From Tenacibaculum adriaticum (GTDB taxonomy: Bacteria; Bacteroidota; Bacteroidia; Flavobacteriales; Flavobacteriaceae), in contig NZ_VNIA01000001.1 of the NCBI RefSeq assembly GCF_008124875.1, forward strand, positions 178,847 to 242,846: a DNA stretch of 64,000 bases, in the 5' to 3' direction. Numbering within the stretch: position 1 is the first letter of the stretch; every line of letters starts with the position of its first letter. The notes beneath the pieces were generated by a model. That model did not search any database, had not been told where the DNA came from, and saw nothing but the letters and a program-made list of their open reading frames with translations. The position numbers and the translations under genes were made by a program. Shown here one piece after another: positions 27,486-36,464 of the stretch.

Positions 27486-28532
27486 ATGAAAACAACATTT
27501 TTATCAATTTTAGGCTTCTTAACTTTGTCAATAGGATATTCTCAAAAACAATTCGATATAAGAACTGTTGCTTTTTATAATCTTGAAAATTTGTTTGATA
27601 CAATTAATGACCCAACAAAGGATGATGAGTTTAGTCCAATAATGGAACTAAAGGGAAATAAATCTAAAGTGTATTGGGACAAAATTGGCAAACTTAGTGA
27701 CGTTATTTTACAATTGGGTAAAGAAAAAGCAAATACAAGTCCTGCAATCTTAGGTATTGCCGAAATTGAAAATGAAGCTGTTATACAAGATTTAGTGAAA
27801 TCAGAAAATTTAAAAAAGAAAAGATACGGTATTATTCACTTTGATTCTCCTGATAAACGGGGTATTGATGTTGCTTTATTATATCAACAACGATATTTTA
27901 AACCAATTCACTACGAAGTTTTTGACCCAAATATTTATGATAAAAACTATAAAGTATATACTCGAGATATTTTATGGGTAACAGGTTATTTAGATGATGA
28001 AATAATACATATTATCGTAAATCACTGGCCCTCTAGACGTGGCGGAGAAGCAGAAAGTAGACCGCTACGTGAAAAAGCAGCGTATAAAGTTACCCAAATC
28101 ATTGAAAAAATTAGAACGAACGATAATAATGCGAAAATCATTATTATGGGCGATTTTAACGACGACCCCATCAACTCTAGCTTAAAAAATGTTTTGAAAA
28201 CAAAAGCGGATAAAAATGATGTAAAAGAAACAGATATTTATAATCCTTATGAAGAAATGTTTAAAAAAGGATTTAATACTTTAGGCTATAGAGATAATAT
28301 CAACTTGTTTGATCAAATTATGTTTACCTCTCCTTTATTAAATAAAAAAGGAGAAAAAACCTATTCAAGTTATAAAATGTTTAAATCAGGAATTTTCAAC
28401 AAACGTTTTTTAACTCAGAAAAGCGGTCGGTACAAAGGTTATCCTTTTAGAAGTTTTTCTAACGGGCAATATACTGGAGGATATAGTGATCATTACCCTG
28501 TATATATTTATTTAATTAAAGAAAAAAAATAA
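27486..28532 (+). CDS. Secreted endonuclease/exonuclease/phosphatase (EEP) family nuclease
   Basis: A 348-residue exported enzyme with a signal peptide (residues 1-19, ending IGYSQ). The EEP (DNase I-like) fold is complete: YNLENLFDT (about residues 32-40), GIAEIEN with the metal-binding glutamate, NHWPSRRGG, GDFNDDP and the C-terminal SDHYPV with the catalytic histidine. Members of this branch are usually extracellular DNases or nucleotide phosphatases. It is divergent from the TonB receptor/DUF5689 pair across a 162-base gap. This arrangement suggests one system that cuts extracellular nucleic acid and takes up the products. Confidence 0.92.
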   Translation: MKTTFLSILGFLTLSIGYSQKQFDIRTVAFYNLENLFDTINDPTKDDEFSPIMELKGNKSKVYWDKIGKLSDVILQLGKEKANTSPAILGIAEIENEAVIQDLVKSENLKKKRYGIIHFDSPDKRGIDVALLYQQRYFKPIHYEVFDPNIYDKNYKVYTRDILWVTGYLDDEIIHIIVNHWPSRRGGEAESRPLREKAAYKVTQIIEKIRTNDNNAKIIIMGDFNDDPINSSLKNVLKTKADKNDVKETDIYNPYEEMFKKGFNTLGYRDNINLFDQIMFTSPLLNKKGEKTYSSYKMFKSGIFNKRFLTQKSGRYKGYPFRSFSNGQYTGGYSDHYPVYIYLIKEKK

Positions 28533-28536
28533 AGCT

Positions 28537-28564
28537 TAAAAATTAAGAATCTCTTTAATTTTTA
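28537..28564. terminator. Weak AT-rich hairpin between convergent genes
   Basis: TAAAAATTAAGA and TCTTTAATTTTTA pair with one bulged base. It lies between the stops of the nuclease gene and the convergent CxxC protein gene and overlaps the latter's end. It is AT-only apart from one G-C pair, so its strength is doubtful. Confidence 0.35.
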
Positions 28565-28899
28565 CAGATATCATTTAAATAATTATTCATTCTTAATTGA
28601 AATAATGTCCCTTTAAGTAAATCTTCTATTTGCCCCAATTCAACTAAAGAAACAGCCATACTTACTTTATTTGATGGAGTTTGTAATAATATAGACTTAC
28701 AATATTCACCTGCTTCACACTTAAAACAAGTCTTCTGCATTTTAGCATCCATAATTTTTTCAATAAACAATTCTATTTCTTCTACAGATAAATGAAAACC
28801 TGTATCTCTAAAGATTACTTGTGTGAGTTTTGATTGAACGTCTTTCCACTGAAAAGATATTCCTATTTTATTGTCGTAAATTTTAAATATATCTTCCAT
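28555..28899 (-). CDS. Conserved small protein with CxxC...C motif
   Basis: A 114-residue cytosolic protein from the ATG at 28899 (MEDIFKIYDN). The frame is open seven codons further to 28920, but the later start fits the look of related proteins better. It has three cysteines in the order C-x2-C-x5-C (CFKCEAGEYCKS, about residues 69-80), possibly a metal or Fe-S site, and no membrane segment. I do not know its function. A perfect palindrome at 28929-28953 lies 30 bases upstream, as expected for an operator. Iron or redox control is a reasonable guess but unproven. Confidence 0.7.
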   Translation of the reverse strand: MEDIFKIYDNKIGISFQWKDVQSKLTQVIFRDTGFHLSVEEIELFIEKIMDAKMQKTCFKCEAGEYCKSILLQTPSNKVSMAVSLVELGQIEDLLKGTLFQLRMNNYLNDICKN

Positions 28900-28928
28900 A
28901 GTCAAAATATTATGGATCAAATATAAGT

Positions 28929-28953
28929 ATTATTTAGATTTGTTCTAAATAAT
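28929..28953. promoter_or_regulatory. Perfect palindrome, candidate operator (TTTAGA-N5-TCTAAA)
   Basis: ATTATTTAGA and TCTAAATAAT are exact reverse complements separated by TTTGT. The site lies between the recJ stop and the start of the CxxC protein gene, upstream of the latter. There is no T run after it and no GC core, so it is not a terminator. Half sites are shared with 57998-58019. A Fur- or DtxR-type metal regulator is a plausible binder (inference). Confidence 0.55.
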
Positions 28954-30638
28954 CATTTTAAATCTTTTAATACTAACTGAATCGATGTGTTTCCATTCCA
29001 TACATTTTCATCTAAACTATAAGCAATATCGAACTCATTTTCTACACAATTTATTTTAGCTCCCAACCCGAAACCAATGGCTCCATACGACTTCCTATCA
29101 GAACCTTGAAAAACGGTCAATTTTAAATGTGTTTTATCTTCTCCAACTTGTTTTCCATAACCATTATCTCTAACTGATGTTGAAGCAAAAATAGGTTTCA
29201 TATTTAATGGCCCAAAAGGAGCCATTTGCTGAATTATTCTAAAAAATTTGGGTGATATTTCAGATAATTCTAACTCAGTATCTATAGTTATTTCAGGAGT
29301 TAAAAGCTCTTTATCAATGGTATTTTTAACCACTTCTTCAAACTTGAATTTAAAATTCTCGTAGTTTTCTGGTAATAAAGTTAACCCTGCAGCATATTTA
29401 TGTCCACCAAATTGTTCTATAAATTCTGAACATTGATCAAGTGCATCGTACACATCAAATCCTTTTACAGAACGTGCAGAAGCAGCTAACTTATCGCCAC
29501 TTTTAGTAAACACCAATGTAGGTCGATAATAGGTTTCAATTAAGCGAGACGCCACAATACCAATTACACCTTTATGCCAATTTTCATTATACACTACTGT
29601 TGTATAAGAATCCGTTTCATTATTATCCTCAATTTGATATAATGCTGATTTAGTAATTTTTTTATCGAGTTCTTTTCTGTCAGAGTTAAATGTTTCTATA
29701 GAAGAAGCAAATGTAATTGCTGAATCAAAATCCATTTCAGTTAATAATTCAACTGCATAATTACCATGTTTCATCCTTCCTGCAGCATTAATTCGTGGAG
29801 CAATAATAAAAACTACATCTGTAATGGTTAATTCTTTTTTTTGTAATTGATGGATAATCGCTTTAATTCCGTTACGAGGTTGAGTATTTATGACTTGCAA
29901 CCCAAAATAAGCTAATGCTCTGTTCTCACCTGTCATCGGAACAATATCTGCTGCAATTGCTGTTGCTACTAAATCTAAATACGGAACTAAATCGTTAATC
30001 GTTTGATTTCTTTTTGAGGCTAATGCTTGAATTAATTTAAACCCAACTCCACAACCACATAATTCATCGTACGGATAAGAGCAATCTATTTGTTTAGGAT
30101 TTAAAACCGCAATAGCATTTGGAACTTCATCTCCTGGTTTATGGTGATCGCATATTATAAAATCAATGTTTTTTTCTTTTGCATAAGTAACTTTATCAAT
30201 CGCTTTTATTCCACAATCTAACGCAATAATTAAGCTAAAATCATTATCCTCTGCAAAATCTATTCCTTGATAAGAAACTCCATAGCCTTCATCATAGCGA
30301 TCGGGAATATACGTTGCCACATTCGAATAAAAAGTTTTTAAATATGAGGAAACTAACGAGACGGCTGTGGTACCGTCAACATCGTAATCTCCAAAAACTA
30401 AAATATTTTCTTCATTCTCAATTGCATTTTCTATTCGTTGAACGGCCAAACCCATATCTTTCATCAAAAATGGATCATGTAAATCTTTTAATGTAGGACG
30501 GAAGAATTTTTTTGCTTCTTGAAATGTTGTAATGTTTCGCTGTACTAAAATTTTAGCTAACGTTTTATCGATAGATAACTCCTCTGCTAATCTTTCTACT
30601 ATTTTATAATCTGGTTCGGGCTTAAAAGTCCAGCGCAT
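28953..30638 (-). CDS. recJ: Single-stranded-DNA-specific exonuclease RecJ
   Basis: A 561-residue 5-prime to 3-prime exonuclease for recombination and mismatch repair. The DHH phosphoesterase motifs are present: VFGDYDVDGTTA (about residues 80-91), ALDCGIKA, IICDHHKPG with the DHH triad (about 162-168) and LDLVATAIAADIVPM. The DHHA1 domain follows with QFGGHKYAAGLTL, and the C-terminal OB-fold ends the protein. Length is typical. It lies 16 bases downstream of the OsmC-like gene and is probably transcribed with it. Confidence 0.97.
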   Translation of the reverse strand: MRWTFKPEPDYKIVERLAEELSIDKTLAKILVQRNITTFQEAKKFFRPTLKDLHDPFLMKDMGLAVQRIENAIENEENILVFGDYDVDGTTAVSLVSSYLKTFYSNVATYIPDRYDEGYGVSYQGIDFAEDNDFSLIIALDCGIKAIDKVTYAKEKNIDFIICDHHKPGDEVPNAIAVLNPKQIDCSYPYDELCGCGVGFKLIQALASKRNQTINDLVPYLDLVATAIAADIVPMTGENRALAYFGLQVINTQPRNGIKAIIHQLQKKELTITDVVFIIAPRINAAGRMKHGNYAVELLTEMDFDSAITFASSIETFNSDRKELDKKITKSALYQIEDNNETDSYTTVVYNENWHKGVIGIVASRLIETYYRPTLVFTKSGDKLAASARSVKGFDVYDALDQCSEFIEQFGGHKYAAGLTLLPENYENFKFKFEEVVKNTIDKELLTPEITIDTELELSEISPKFFRIIQQMAPFGPLNMKPIFASTSVRDNGYGKQVGEDKTHLKLTVFQGSDRKSYGAIGFGLGAKINCVENEFDIAYSLDENVWNGNTSIQLVLKDLK

Positions 30639-30654
30639 TTATTTGTTTTTAGAA

Positions 30655-31080
30655 TTATTGATTGTGAAAGTGATTTTGTGTGGTAACAGTAGCAAACTGA
30701 CGAAACATTTCCATCACACCACAATACTTATCTACTGATAATTTTACTGCTTTATTTATTTTTCCTTCAGCTAAATTATTTCCATAAAAATGATAGTTAA
30801 CATGTACTTTATGATAATATTTTGGATGCTCTTCTGTTAATTCAGCTTCAACAATAATTTCAAAAGTATCAAATTCAACTTTCATCTTTTTTAATAAGGA
30901 AGCCACATCTAATCCTGAACAACCAGCTAAAGAAGATAACATTAAAGCTTTAGGGCGTAACCCTTCATTATGCCCTCCGCTTTCTGGAGAAGCATCTATG
31001 AAAACGTTTTGACCACTAGGGTTATCGCTTACTAACAACATGTCCGTTTTCCATTTGGTAGTTACTGTATCTAAAGTCAT
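30655..31080 (-). CDS. OsmC family protein
   Basis: A 141-residue OsmC/Ohr-fold protein. The two redox cysteines of the family are present: Cys54 in LAGCSGLDVASLL and Cys120 in DKYCGVMEMF. OsmC/Ohr proteins reduce organic hydroperoxides with thiol help. This shorter, YhfA-like form is less studied, so peroxidase activity is inferred. No signal peptide. It is upstream of recJ by 16 bases and starts after a 199-base gap holding the mscL terminator. Confidence 0.9.
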   Translation of the reverse strand: MTLDTVTTKWKTDMLLVSDNPSGQNVFIDASPESGGHNEGLRPKALMLSSLAGCSGLDVASLLKKMKVEFDTFEIIVEAELTEEHPKYYHKVHVNYHFYGNNLAEGKINKAVKLSVDKYCGVMEMFRQFATVTTQNHFHNQ

Positions 31081-31230
31081 ATAGTATATTTTTATGATGA
31101 TCTACAAAGCTACTTAATAAAAATATAACCTATACCATTAGATTCAAATCATGATAAAGAAACCATGCTTTTGTTCAATTTTTATACTAAAGGAGAAATA
31201 CATTTAACAATTACTTACCCTTATAAATAA

Positions 31231-31258
31231 AAAAACCTCGCTAACTAGCGAGGTTTAT
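31231..31258. terminator. Terminator after mscL
   Basis: AAAAACCTCGCTA and TAGCGAGGTTT-type arms form a stem of about ten GC-rich pairs with a three-base loop, and a T-rich or A-rich flank on either side. It lies 22 bases past the mscL stop on the reverse strand. The remaining bases of the 199-base gap (31081-31279) show no other gene. Confidence 0.85.
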
Positions 31259-31279
31259 ATTTTTACAAGAATTAAAAGA

Positions 31280-31690
31280 TTAATTTTTCTTTAATAAATC
31301 TCTAATTTCAGCTAATAAATCTTCTTGACTTGGTCCTGCAGGTGCTTCTGGAGCTGGATCTTCTTTCTTCTTTGTTGCATTAACCGCTTTAACAATCATA
31401 AACATAACAAATGCAACAATTATAAAGTCAATTAAATTAGTTAAGAAATCACCATACATAATCGCTACTTCTCCAGCAACCTTTCCTTCAGCATCCGCAA
31501 CACCTTCTTTTACAACATATTTTAAATCTTTAAAATCTGATTTAAAAATTAATCCAATTAATGGAGAAACGATACCTCCTGTAAAAGAAGAAACCACTTT
31601 ATTGAAAGCTGCCCCCATTACAAAAGCTACTGCAATGTCGACCAAGTTGCCTTTCATTGCAAAATCCTTAAATTCTTTTAACATACTCAT
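31280..31690 (-). CDS. mscL: Large-conductance mechanosensitive channel
   Basis: A 136-residue inner-membrane channel that opens under membrane tension to release solutes in osmotic downshock. It has the N-terminal amphipathic helix (MLKEFKDFAMKGN), TM1 with the pore-lining VDIAVAFVMGAAFNKVVSSF segment, a periplasmic loop of about 40 residues, TM2 (FLTNLIDFIIVAFVMFMIVKA) and a charged C-terminal helix (SQEDLLAEIRDLLKK). Length and motif order match the family. It lies downstream of alr with a 47-base gap and is closed by its own terminator. Confidence 0.97.
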   Translation of the reverse strand: MSMLKEFKDFAMKGNLVDIAVAFVMGAAFNKVVSSFTGGIVSPLIGLIFKSDFKDLKYVVKEGVADAEGKVAGEVAIMYGDFLTNLIDFIIVAFVMFMIVKAVNATKKKEDPAPEAPAGPSQEDLLAEIRDLLKKN

Positions 31691-31737
31691 AGTTTTATTG
31701 TTTTTAATAATTAATTGACGAGCAATTTAAGAAAATT

Positions 31738-32838
31738 TTAACGTTTCACAAATCTTTTTATACGCCTTGACAGCCCAGTCAATATCTCATAAGGAATCGT
31801 TTCACATTTATGTGCCATATACTCTATTTGCTGTTGATGATTAAACACAATAACCTCAGTTCCCACTTTACAATCAATATTGGTAACATCAACCATAATC
31901 ATATCCATACAAACATTTCCAATAATAGGTGCTGGTTGATTGTTAATGATTAAAAAACCATTTTTATTTCCTAATTTTCTCGAAATTCCATCTGCATGAC
32001 CAATTGGGATTGTTGCACTTTTAGTAAGTTTATTTGCAACAAATGAACGATTATAACCAACCGTTTCCCCTGGTTGAATAATATTAATTTGAGATATAAT
32101 AGATTTTAATGTATGTGTGTTTTTAAGGTTTGCTGTTTCTTTTTCATCATTCCCAAATCCATACAATCCAATTCCCAATCTTACCATGTCAAATTGTGCC
32201 TTCGGATAGTTAATAACACCAGAAGTATTTAAAATATGTATCATCGGTTTATAATCCATATGTCCATACATCTGCTTAACGATGTATGCAAAATTATTAA
32301 TTTGATTCACCGTGAACTCCTGTTCATTTGGGTCTTCGCTCGCAGCTAAATGAGAAAAAATAGACTGAACAAATACATTATTCGATTTTTTAAGTTGAAT
32401 TAAAATATTCGGAATATCTGTATGCCAAAAACCTAATCGGTTTAAGCCAGTATTAAATTTAATATGAATAGGGTAATTAATTAAAGGTGCTTCATCTGCA
32501 TATTTTAAAAAAGCTTCAAAAATTGTAAAATTATACAAATTGGGCTCTAACCTATATTTTACAATTTCTGCTATATTTTGTACTTGCGGATGTAATACTA
32601 AAATCGGGGTTTTAATTCCTGCCTCACGTAACTCAATTCCTTCATCGCAATATGCTACTGCAAAATAGTCAACTTTATCTTCAACTATTTTAGCTATTTC
32701 TACAGCATTGCTACCATATCCGAAAGCTTTAACTACTGCGAGTATTTTTGTTTCGGGTTGTAATTTTTGCTTAAAATAGTTTAGATTATGTAAAACTGCA
32801 TTCGCATCAATTTCTAAAACTGTTACGTGATTTTTCAT
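31738..32838 (-). CDS. alr: Alanine racemase
   Basis: A 366-residue PLP-dependent racemase that supplies D-alanine for peptidoglycan. Lys37 in [10 protein letters not shown] is the PLP lysine; the normal family sequence is VVKANAYGHG, so the residues after Lys are somewhat changed. The second catalytic residue, tyrosine, is in VGYNRSF, and CMDMIMVD completes the signature. Some Bacteroidota have a second alanine racemase fused to MurF; this is the stand-alone form. Its ATG overlaps the tdk stop by four bases, so translation is coupled. Confidence 0.94.
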   Translation of the reverse strand: MKNHVTVLEIDANAVLHNLNYFKQKLQPETKILAVVKAFGYGSNAVEIAKIVEDKVDYFAVAYCDEGIELREAGIKTPILVLHPQVQNIAEIVKYRLEPNLYNFTIFEAFLKYADEAPLINYPIHIKFNTGLNRLGFWHTDIPNILIQLKKSNNVFVQSIFSHLAASEDPNEQEFTVNQINNFAYIVKQMYGHMDYKPMIHILNTSGVINYPKAQFDMVRLGIGLYGFGNDEKETANLKNTHTLKSIISQINIIQPGETVGYNRSFVANKLTKSATIPIGHADGISRKLGNKNGFLIINNQPAPIIGNVCMDMIMVDVTNIDCKVGTEVIVFNHQQQIEYMAHKCETIPYEILTGLSRRIKRFVKR

Positions 32839-33440
32839 TCTTCTTCTTGGTTTTTAGCAGCTTGTTCGCGTATTGCTTTGTAATAAGCAGCACGACTTAG
32901 AGGTTCGTATTCTTGTGTTTCACCAAGCAATACCAAATTATCACTTAATGATTTTCTAAAACTATAATGTGCTAAGTTTCCTGTTCGAGTACAAACTGCA
33001 TGCACTTTAGTAACATACTCGGCAGTTGCCATAAGCGCAGGCATAGGCCCGAAAGGTTTTCCTTTAAAATCCATATCTAACCCTGCAACAATTACACGAA
33101 TACCACGATTGGCTAAATCGTTACACACCGCTACAATTTCATCGTCAAAAAACTGCGCTTCATCTATCCCTACAACATCTACATCATTAGCCAACAATCT
33201 AATATTAGACGATGCTGGCACTGGTGTAGAACGGATACGAGTATCGTTATGAGAAACCACTTCTTCCTCATGATAACGTGTATCAACTTCAGGTTTAAAA
33301 ATCTCAACACGTTGTTTTGCAAACTGCGCTCTTCTTAATCTCCTAATTAATTCTTCGGTTTTTCCCGAAAACATTGAGCCACAAATTACCTCAATCCACC
33401 CAAATTGTTCTGTATGATTTACTGTATTTTCAAGAAACAT
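32835..33440 (-). CDS. tdk: Thymidine kinase
   Basis: A 201-residue type II thymidine kinase that salvages thymidine to dTMP. The P-loop GSMFSGKT is at residues 21-28, the Walker B-like GIDEAQFF near 95 supplies the catalytic base, and the lasso-domain sequence [20 protein letters not shown] follows. Some zinc-binding cysteines of the family are reduced in number here. It is the first gene of the tdk-alr pair, with a four-base overlap, and is divergent from the gene at 33541. Confidence 0.95.
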   Translation of the reverse strand: MFLENTVNHTEQFGWIEVICGSMFSGKTEELIRRLRRAQFAKQRVEIFKPEVDTRYHEEEVVSHNDTRIRSTPVPASSNIRLLANDVDVVGIDEAQFFDDEIVAVCNDLANRGIRVIVAGLDMDFKGKPFGPMPALMATAEYVTKVHAVCTRTGNLAHYSFRKSLSDNLVLLGETQEYEPLSRAAYYKAIREQAAKNQEEE

Positions 33441-33540
33441 TTTGTAATTTTAAAGCTCGAAGTATTATTTTTGCCTTACTTTCGAGAAGCAACAAATTTA
33501 TTAAAATTAAACAGCATAAAATAAAAACCAATAACAACTT

Positions 33541-34386
33541 ATGCACAAAAAATTAGCATCAGACTTAACGAGTTTAGCACACAGTATCTTACAAATGAAA
33601 AATAAGGAAGATATCTTTGCGTTAAAAGAAAAAGCATATGAAGTTTACGAAAAGCTAGCATTATTAGCTTATGTTGAAGAGTATATAAATACAACACCGA
33701 ATGCTACTATTTCTAAGGAAGAGCTAATAACTAAGATAGCTGAAGCCGAAATAAAAAAAGAACAAACTTTATCAGAACCAATTCCAGAAACAACAACTAA
33801 TACAAAAAATGAATTAACTACTTCAGAGACTAACAAAAACATTCTAATTGATGAAAAAATGTTAGACGATATTGTGGAAGAAGTAGCAGGTGACATTATT
33901 GAGCAAATTGAAGAAGAAAATTTATCTACAAAAATAATTGAAGAAACAACTCAAGAAATAAAGGAAGTTATAGAACAACCTTTTGATGAGTTAGAAAATA
34001 TCTTATTTAAAGATAGTGCTGTAAAAGATGAAGCTCAATTTATCGAGAATCTAAAAACCCCTACTTTAGAAGATGAGTTACAAGACACAATATCTGTTGA
34101 TATTATGGCTAATTTATTTGAAAAAGCAGAACCTAAAAAAACATTAAACGACCAGTTGCAAGGCACTATGCAAATTGGATTAAATGATAGAATTGCTTTT
34201 GTAAAACATTTGTTTGATGGCAATCAAAATGATTTTAATAGAGTAATTTCGCAATTAAATACATTTAAAACGGAAAAGGAGGCTAAAAAATTCATCAACA
34301 AGATCATAAAACCTGATTATGACTGGTCTGAAAAAGAAGAATATGAAACTCGCTTTTTAGAAATTATTGAACGAAAATTTATTTAA
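33541..34386 (+). CDS. Acidic conserved hypothetical protein
   Basis: A 281-residue protein with no signal peptide or membrane helix. Three parts can be seen. An N-terminal helical region covers residues 1-60 (KEDIFALKEKAYEVYEKLALLAY). A long Glu/Thr-rich low-complexity middle covers about 70-200. A C-terminal module of about 75 residues has NDRIAFVKHLFDGNQNDFNRVISQL and ends in DYDWSEKEEYETRFLEIIE. The C-terminal part looks conserved and structured. I do not recognise a function. It is followed after 14 bases by the DUF6165 gene and then a glycosyltransferase. Confidence 0.8.
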   Translation: MHKKLASDLTSLAHSILQMKNKEDIFALKEKAYEVYEKLALLAYVEEYINTTPNATISKEELITKIAEAEIKKEQTLSEPIPETTTNTKNELTTSETNKNILIDEKMLDDIVEEVAGDIIEQIEEENLSTKIIEETTQEIKEVIEQPFDELENILFKDSAVKDEAQFIENLKTPTLEDELQDTISVDIMANLFEKAEPKKTLNDQLQGTMQIGLNDRIAFVKHLFDGNQNDFNRVISQLNTFKTEKEAKKFINKIIKPDYDWSEKEEYETRFLEIIERKFI

Positions 34387-34400
34387 CAAAAAGAAAATTC

Positions 34401-34796
34401 ATGAAAATTGAAGTATCGAACGGAGAAATTATTGATAAGTATACCATTTTAGAAATTAAACTTTCTGAAATAAAAGACACCAAAAAACTTGCTAACATAC
34501 AACACGAACATGATGTACTAACACCTGTTGTAAATAGTATCTATAAAGAATCTACAAATAAAGACCATTTAAAAAAATTACACCATAATTTATTAGAAGT
34601 AAACAAAAAATTATGGAAAATAGAAGACGATATTAGAGAATGTGAACGTGCTAAAGATTTTGGTGATACCTTTATAAAATTAGCTCGTGCAGTATACTAC
34701 ACTAATGATGATCGCTCTGATGTTAAAAAAGAGATTAATAAATTTACAGGTTCTGATTTAGTTGAAGAAAAATCGTACGAAGATTACAAAGCTTAA
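34401..34796 (+). CDS. DUF6165 family protein
   Basis: A 131-residue soluble protein starting KIEVSNGEIIDKYTILEIKL, a segment characteristic of DUF6165 proteins, with two long charged helices after it. The family has no assigned function that I know of. It sits 14 bases after the acidic protein gene and 47 bases before a GT9 glycosyltransferase, so a link to surface polysaccharide or LPS work is possible from context only. Confidence 0.7.
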   Translation: MKIEVSNGEIIDKYTILEIKLSEIKDTKKLANIQHEHDVLTPVVNSIYKESTNKDHLKKLHHNLLEVNKKLWKIEDDIRECERAKDFGDTFIKLARAVYYTNDDRSDVKKEINKFTGSDLVEEKSYEDYKA

Positions 34797-34843
34797 ATAC
34801 TTAAAAAATAAAGCTATCATAAACATCTTTCAATAAGCAAAAA

Positions 34844-35866
34844 ATGAAACATATTTTAGTAATACGTCTTTCAGCAATGGGAGATGTAGCTATGACTGTG
34901 CCAGTTATAAGAGCCTTAACTCAACAAAATGATTCTATAAAAATAACTTTTTTAACACGTTCATTTTTTAGTCCTTTTTTTAACGAGTTTAGTAATGTTT
35001 CTATTTTCTCTCCAGATTTAAAAGGTAGACATAAAGGTTTATTAGGCCTTTTTAAACTTTTTAAGGATCTTTCTAAATTAAAAATTGATGTTGTTGCTGA
35101 TTTGCACAACGTTCTAAGGTCAAATATAGTTGTTGGATTATTTAAATTAACAGGCACTCCTTGTGTTCAGTTAAACAAAGGAAGGAAAGAGAAAAAAGAA
35201 CTTACAAAACCTGTTATTGGTAAATCATTACTTCCTTTAAACCCCATGCATAACAGGTATGTAGATGTTTTTAAAAAATTAGGATTTATTCTCGACTTAA
35301 CTAAAAAAATCTTCCCAGAAAAAAGTGAAATTCCTTCTTCAATTTTCAATCAATTAAAAGGAAAAAAACTTATTGGACTTGCTCCTTTTGCTACTTATAA
35401 AAGCAAATCTCTTCCTATAAAAAACATTAAAGAATTAATACATCAAATTAACCTTAAAACAGATGCAACAGTACTATTATTTGGGGGAGGAGAAAAAGAA
35501 AAATTAATTTTAGAGGGTATTGCCGATGATTCCGAAAATGTAATTTCATTGGTAAAAAAAATATCATTTGAAGATGAACTAAAACTAATTTCAAATTTAG
35601 ATGTAATGATTGCTATGGATTCTGGCAACGGACATATAGCTGCTATGTATGGCATTCCTGTAATTACCATTTGGGGAATGACACATCCTTCATTAGGTTT
35701 TTCTCCGTTTAACCAACCTTTTAAAAATCAAATTTTACCTGATTTAAAAAAATACCCACTAATTCCTACTTCTGTTTATGGAAATAAATATCCACAAGAA
35801 TATCTTACTTGTTTTGACACCATATCTATAAATGGAATAGTTAAATTGTTAAATGAGTATCTTTAA
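34844..35866 (+). CDS. Glycosyltransferase family 9 (heptosyltransferase-like)
   Basis: A 340-residue GT-B fold glycosyltransferase. The N-terminal domain opens with HILVIRLSAMGDVAMTVPVIRAL, the acceptor-domain signature of ADP-heptose:LPS heptosyltransferases. The C-terminal domain has IGLAPFATYKSKSLP and the donor-site region MIAMDSGNGHIAAMYGIPVITIWGMTHP. Family members add heptose or other sugars to the lipid A core at the inner face of the membrane. The exact sugar is not clear, because many flavobacterial GT9 enzymes work outside classical core synthesis. Confidence 0.88.
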   Translation: MKHILVIRLSAMGDVAMTVPVIRALTQQNDSIKITFLTRSFFSPFFNEFSNVSIFSPDLKGRHKGLLGLFKLFKDLSKLKIDVVADLHNVLRSNIVVGLFKLTGTPCVQLNKGRKEKKELTKPVIGKSLLPLNPMHNRYVDVFKKLGFILDLTKKIFPEKSEIPSSIFNQLKGKKLIGLAPFATYKSKSLPIKNIKELIHQINLKTDATVLLFGGGEKEKLILEGIADDSENVISLVKKISFEDELKLISNLDVMIAMDSGNGHIAAMYGIPVITIWGMTHPSLGFSPFNQPFKNQILPDLKKYPLIPTSVYGNKYPQEYLTCFDTISINGIVKLLNEYL

Positions 35867-35952
35867 AAATAGAGTTCTATTCAAATATTTTTTCTAATTC
35901 CCTTTGTAACAAAAGCTTTACAGTTTCGTCTTCATTTTAAAAACCAAGTATT

Positions 35953-36429
35953 ATGAAACGATTAACCTCAATTTTCTTCGCATTTTTTATAGTTGTAACA
36001 GTAAATGCACAAACAGCATTTAAAGAATTTTACAAAGCCAATGAAAATAAAACAGCTTTTTCAATCAACTTATCAAGCTCATTTGGTAGTTCTTTTTTTG
36101 ATGATGAAGACGCAGATGAGTTTCAAAAACTTATTAAAAAGTCGAGCGACTTTAAATTACTGGTTTTCAACAATGAAAACAACTCCGTTGCAAACGACTT
36201 TAAAAAATTCAAAAGAAAAAACAACTTAAAAACATTAGTTCGAGTAAAAGACAAAGAAAGCAAAGCAGAAATATTCTTTATTGAAAAGGATAATTTTGTA
36301 CGAGAAATTATTGTACAAGCAAGTAGCGATGATGATAAACTTGTTTTGTTTGGACTACAAACCAAACTCACTAAAGACGAATTAGCTTCAATAATGTCTT
36401 CTGCACAAGAAAAAGTAGCCTCAAAATAA
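35953..36429 (+). CDS. DUF4252-like exported protein
   Basis: A 158-residue protein with a signal peptide (residues 1-19, ending VTVNAQ) and no lipobox, so probably periplasmic. The layout resembles DUF4252 proteins: a short core with SDFKLLVFNNEN, a basic segment and a redox-neutral C-terminus. No cysteine occurs in the mature part. Function is unknown. It stands alone and is ended by the bidirectional hairpin at 36436-36462. Confidence 0.7.
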   Translation: MKRLTSIFFAFFIVVTVNAQTAFKEFYKANENKTAFSINLSSSFGSSFFDDEDADEFQKLIKKSSDFKLLVFNNENNSVANDFKKFKRKNNLKTLVRVKDKESKAEIFFIEKDNFVREIIVQASSDDDKLVLFGLQTKLTKDELASIMSSAQEKVASK

Positions 36430-36435
36430 ATAATG

Positions 36436-36462
36436 AAACCCGAGTTTAAAACTCGGGTTTTT
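36436..36462. terminator. Bidirectional hairpin terminator
   Basis: AAACCCGAGTTT and AAACTCGGGTTT are exact complements with a short loop and flanking A/T runs. It lies between the convergent DUF4252-like gene and the ArsC/Spx-like gene, three bases from the latter's stop. Confidence 0.9.
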
Positions 36463-36464
36463 AG

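Noticed and set aside
31081..31230. A possible 18-codon gene in the gap before mscL's terminator
   Set aside because: Too short, with no ribosome signal and no recognisable peptide.
35868..35881. Short palindrome AATAGA-GT-TCTATT after the GT9 gene
   Set aside because: Only six AT-rich pairs and no firm T tract; too weak to call a terminator or operator.
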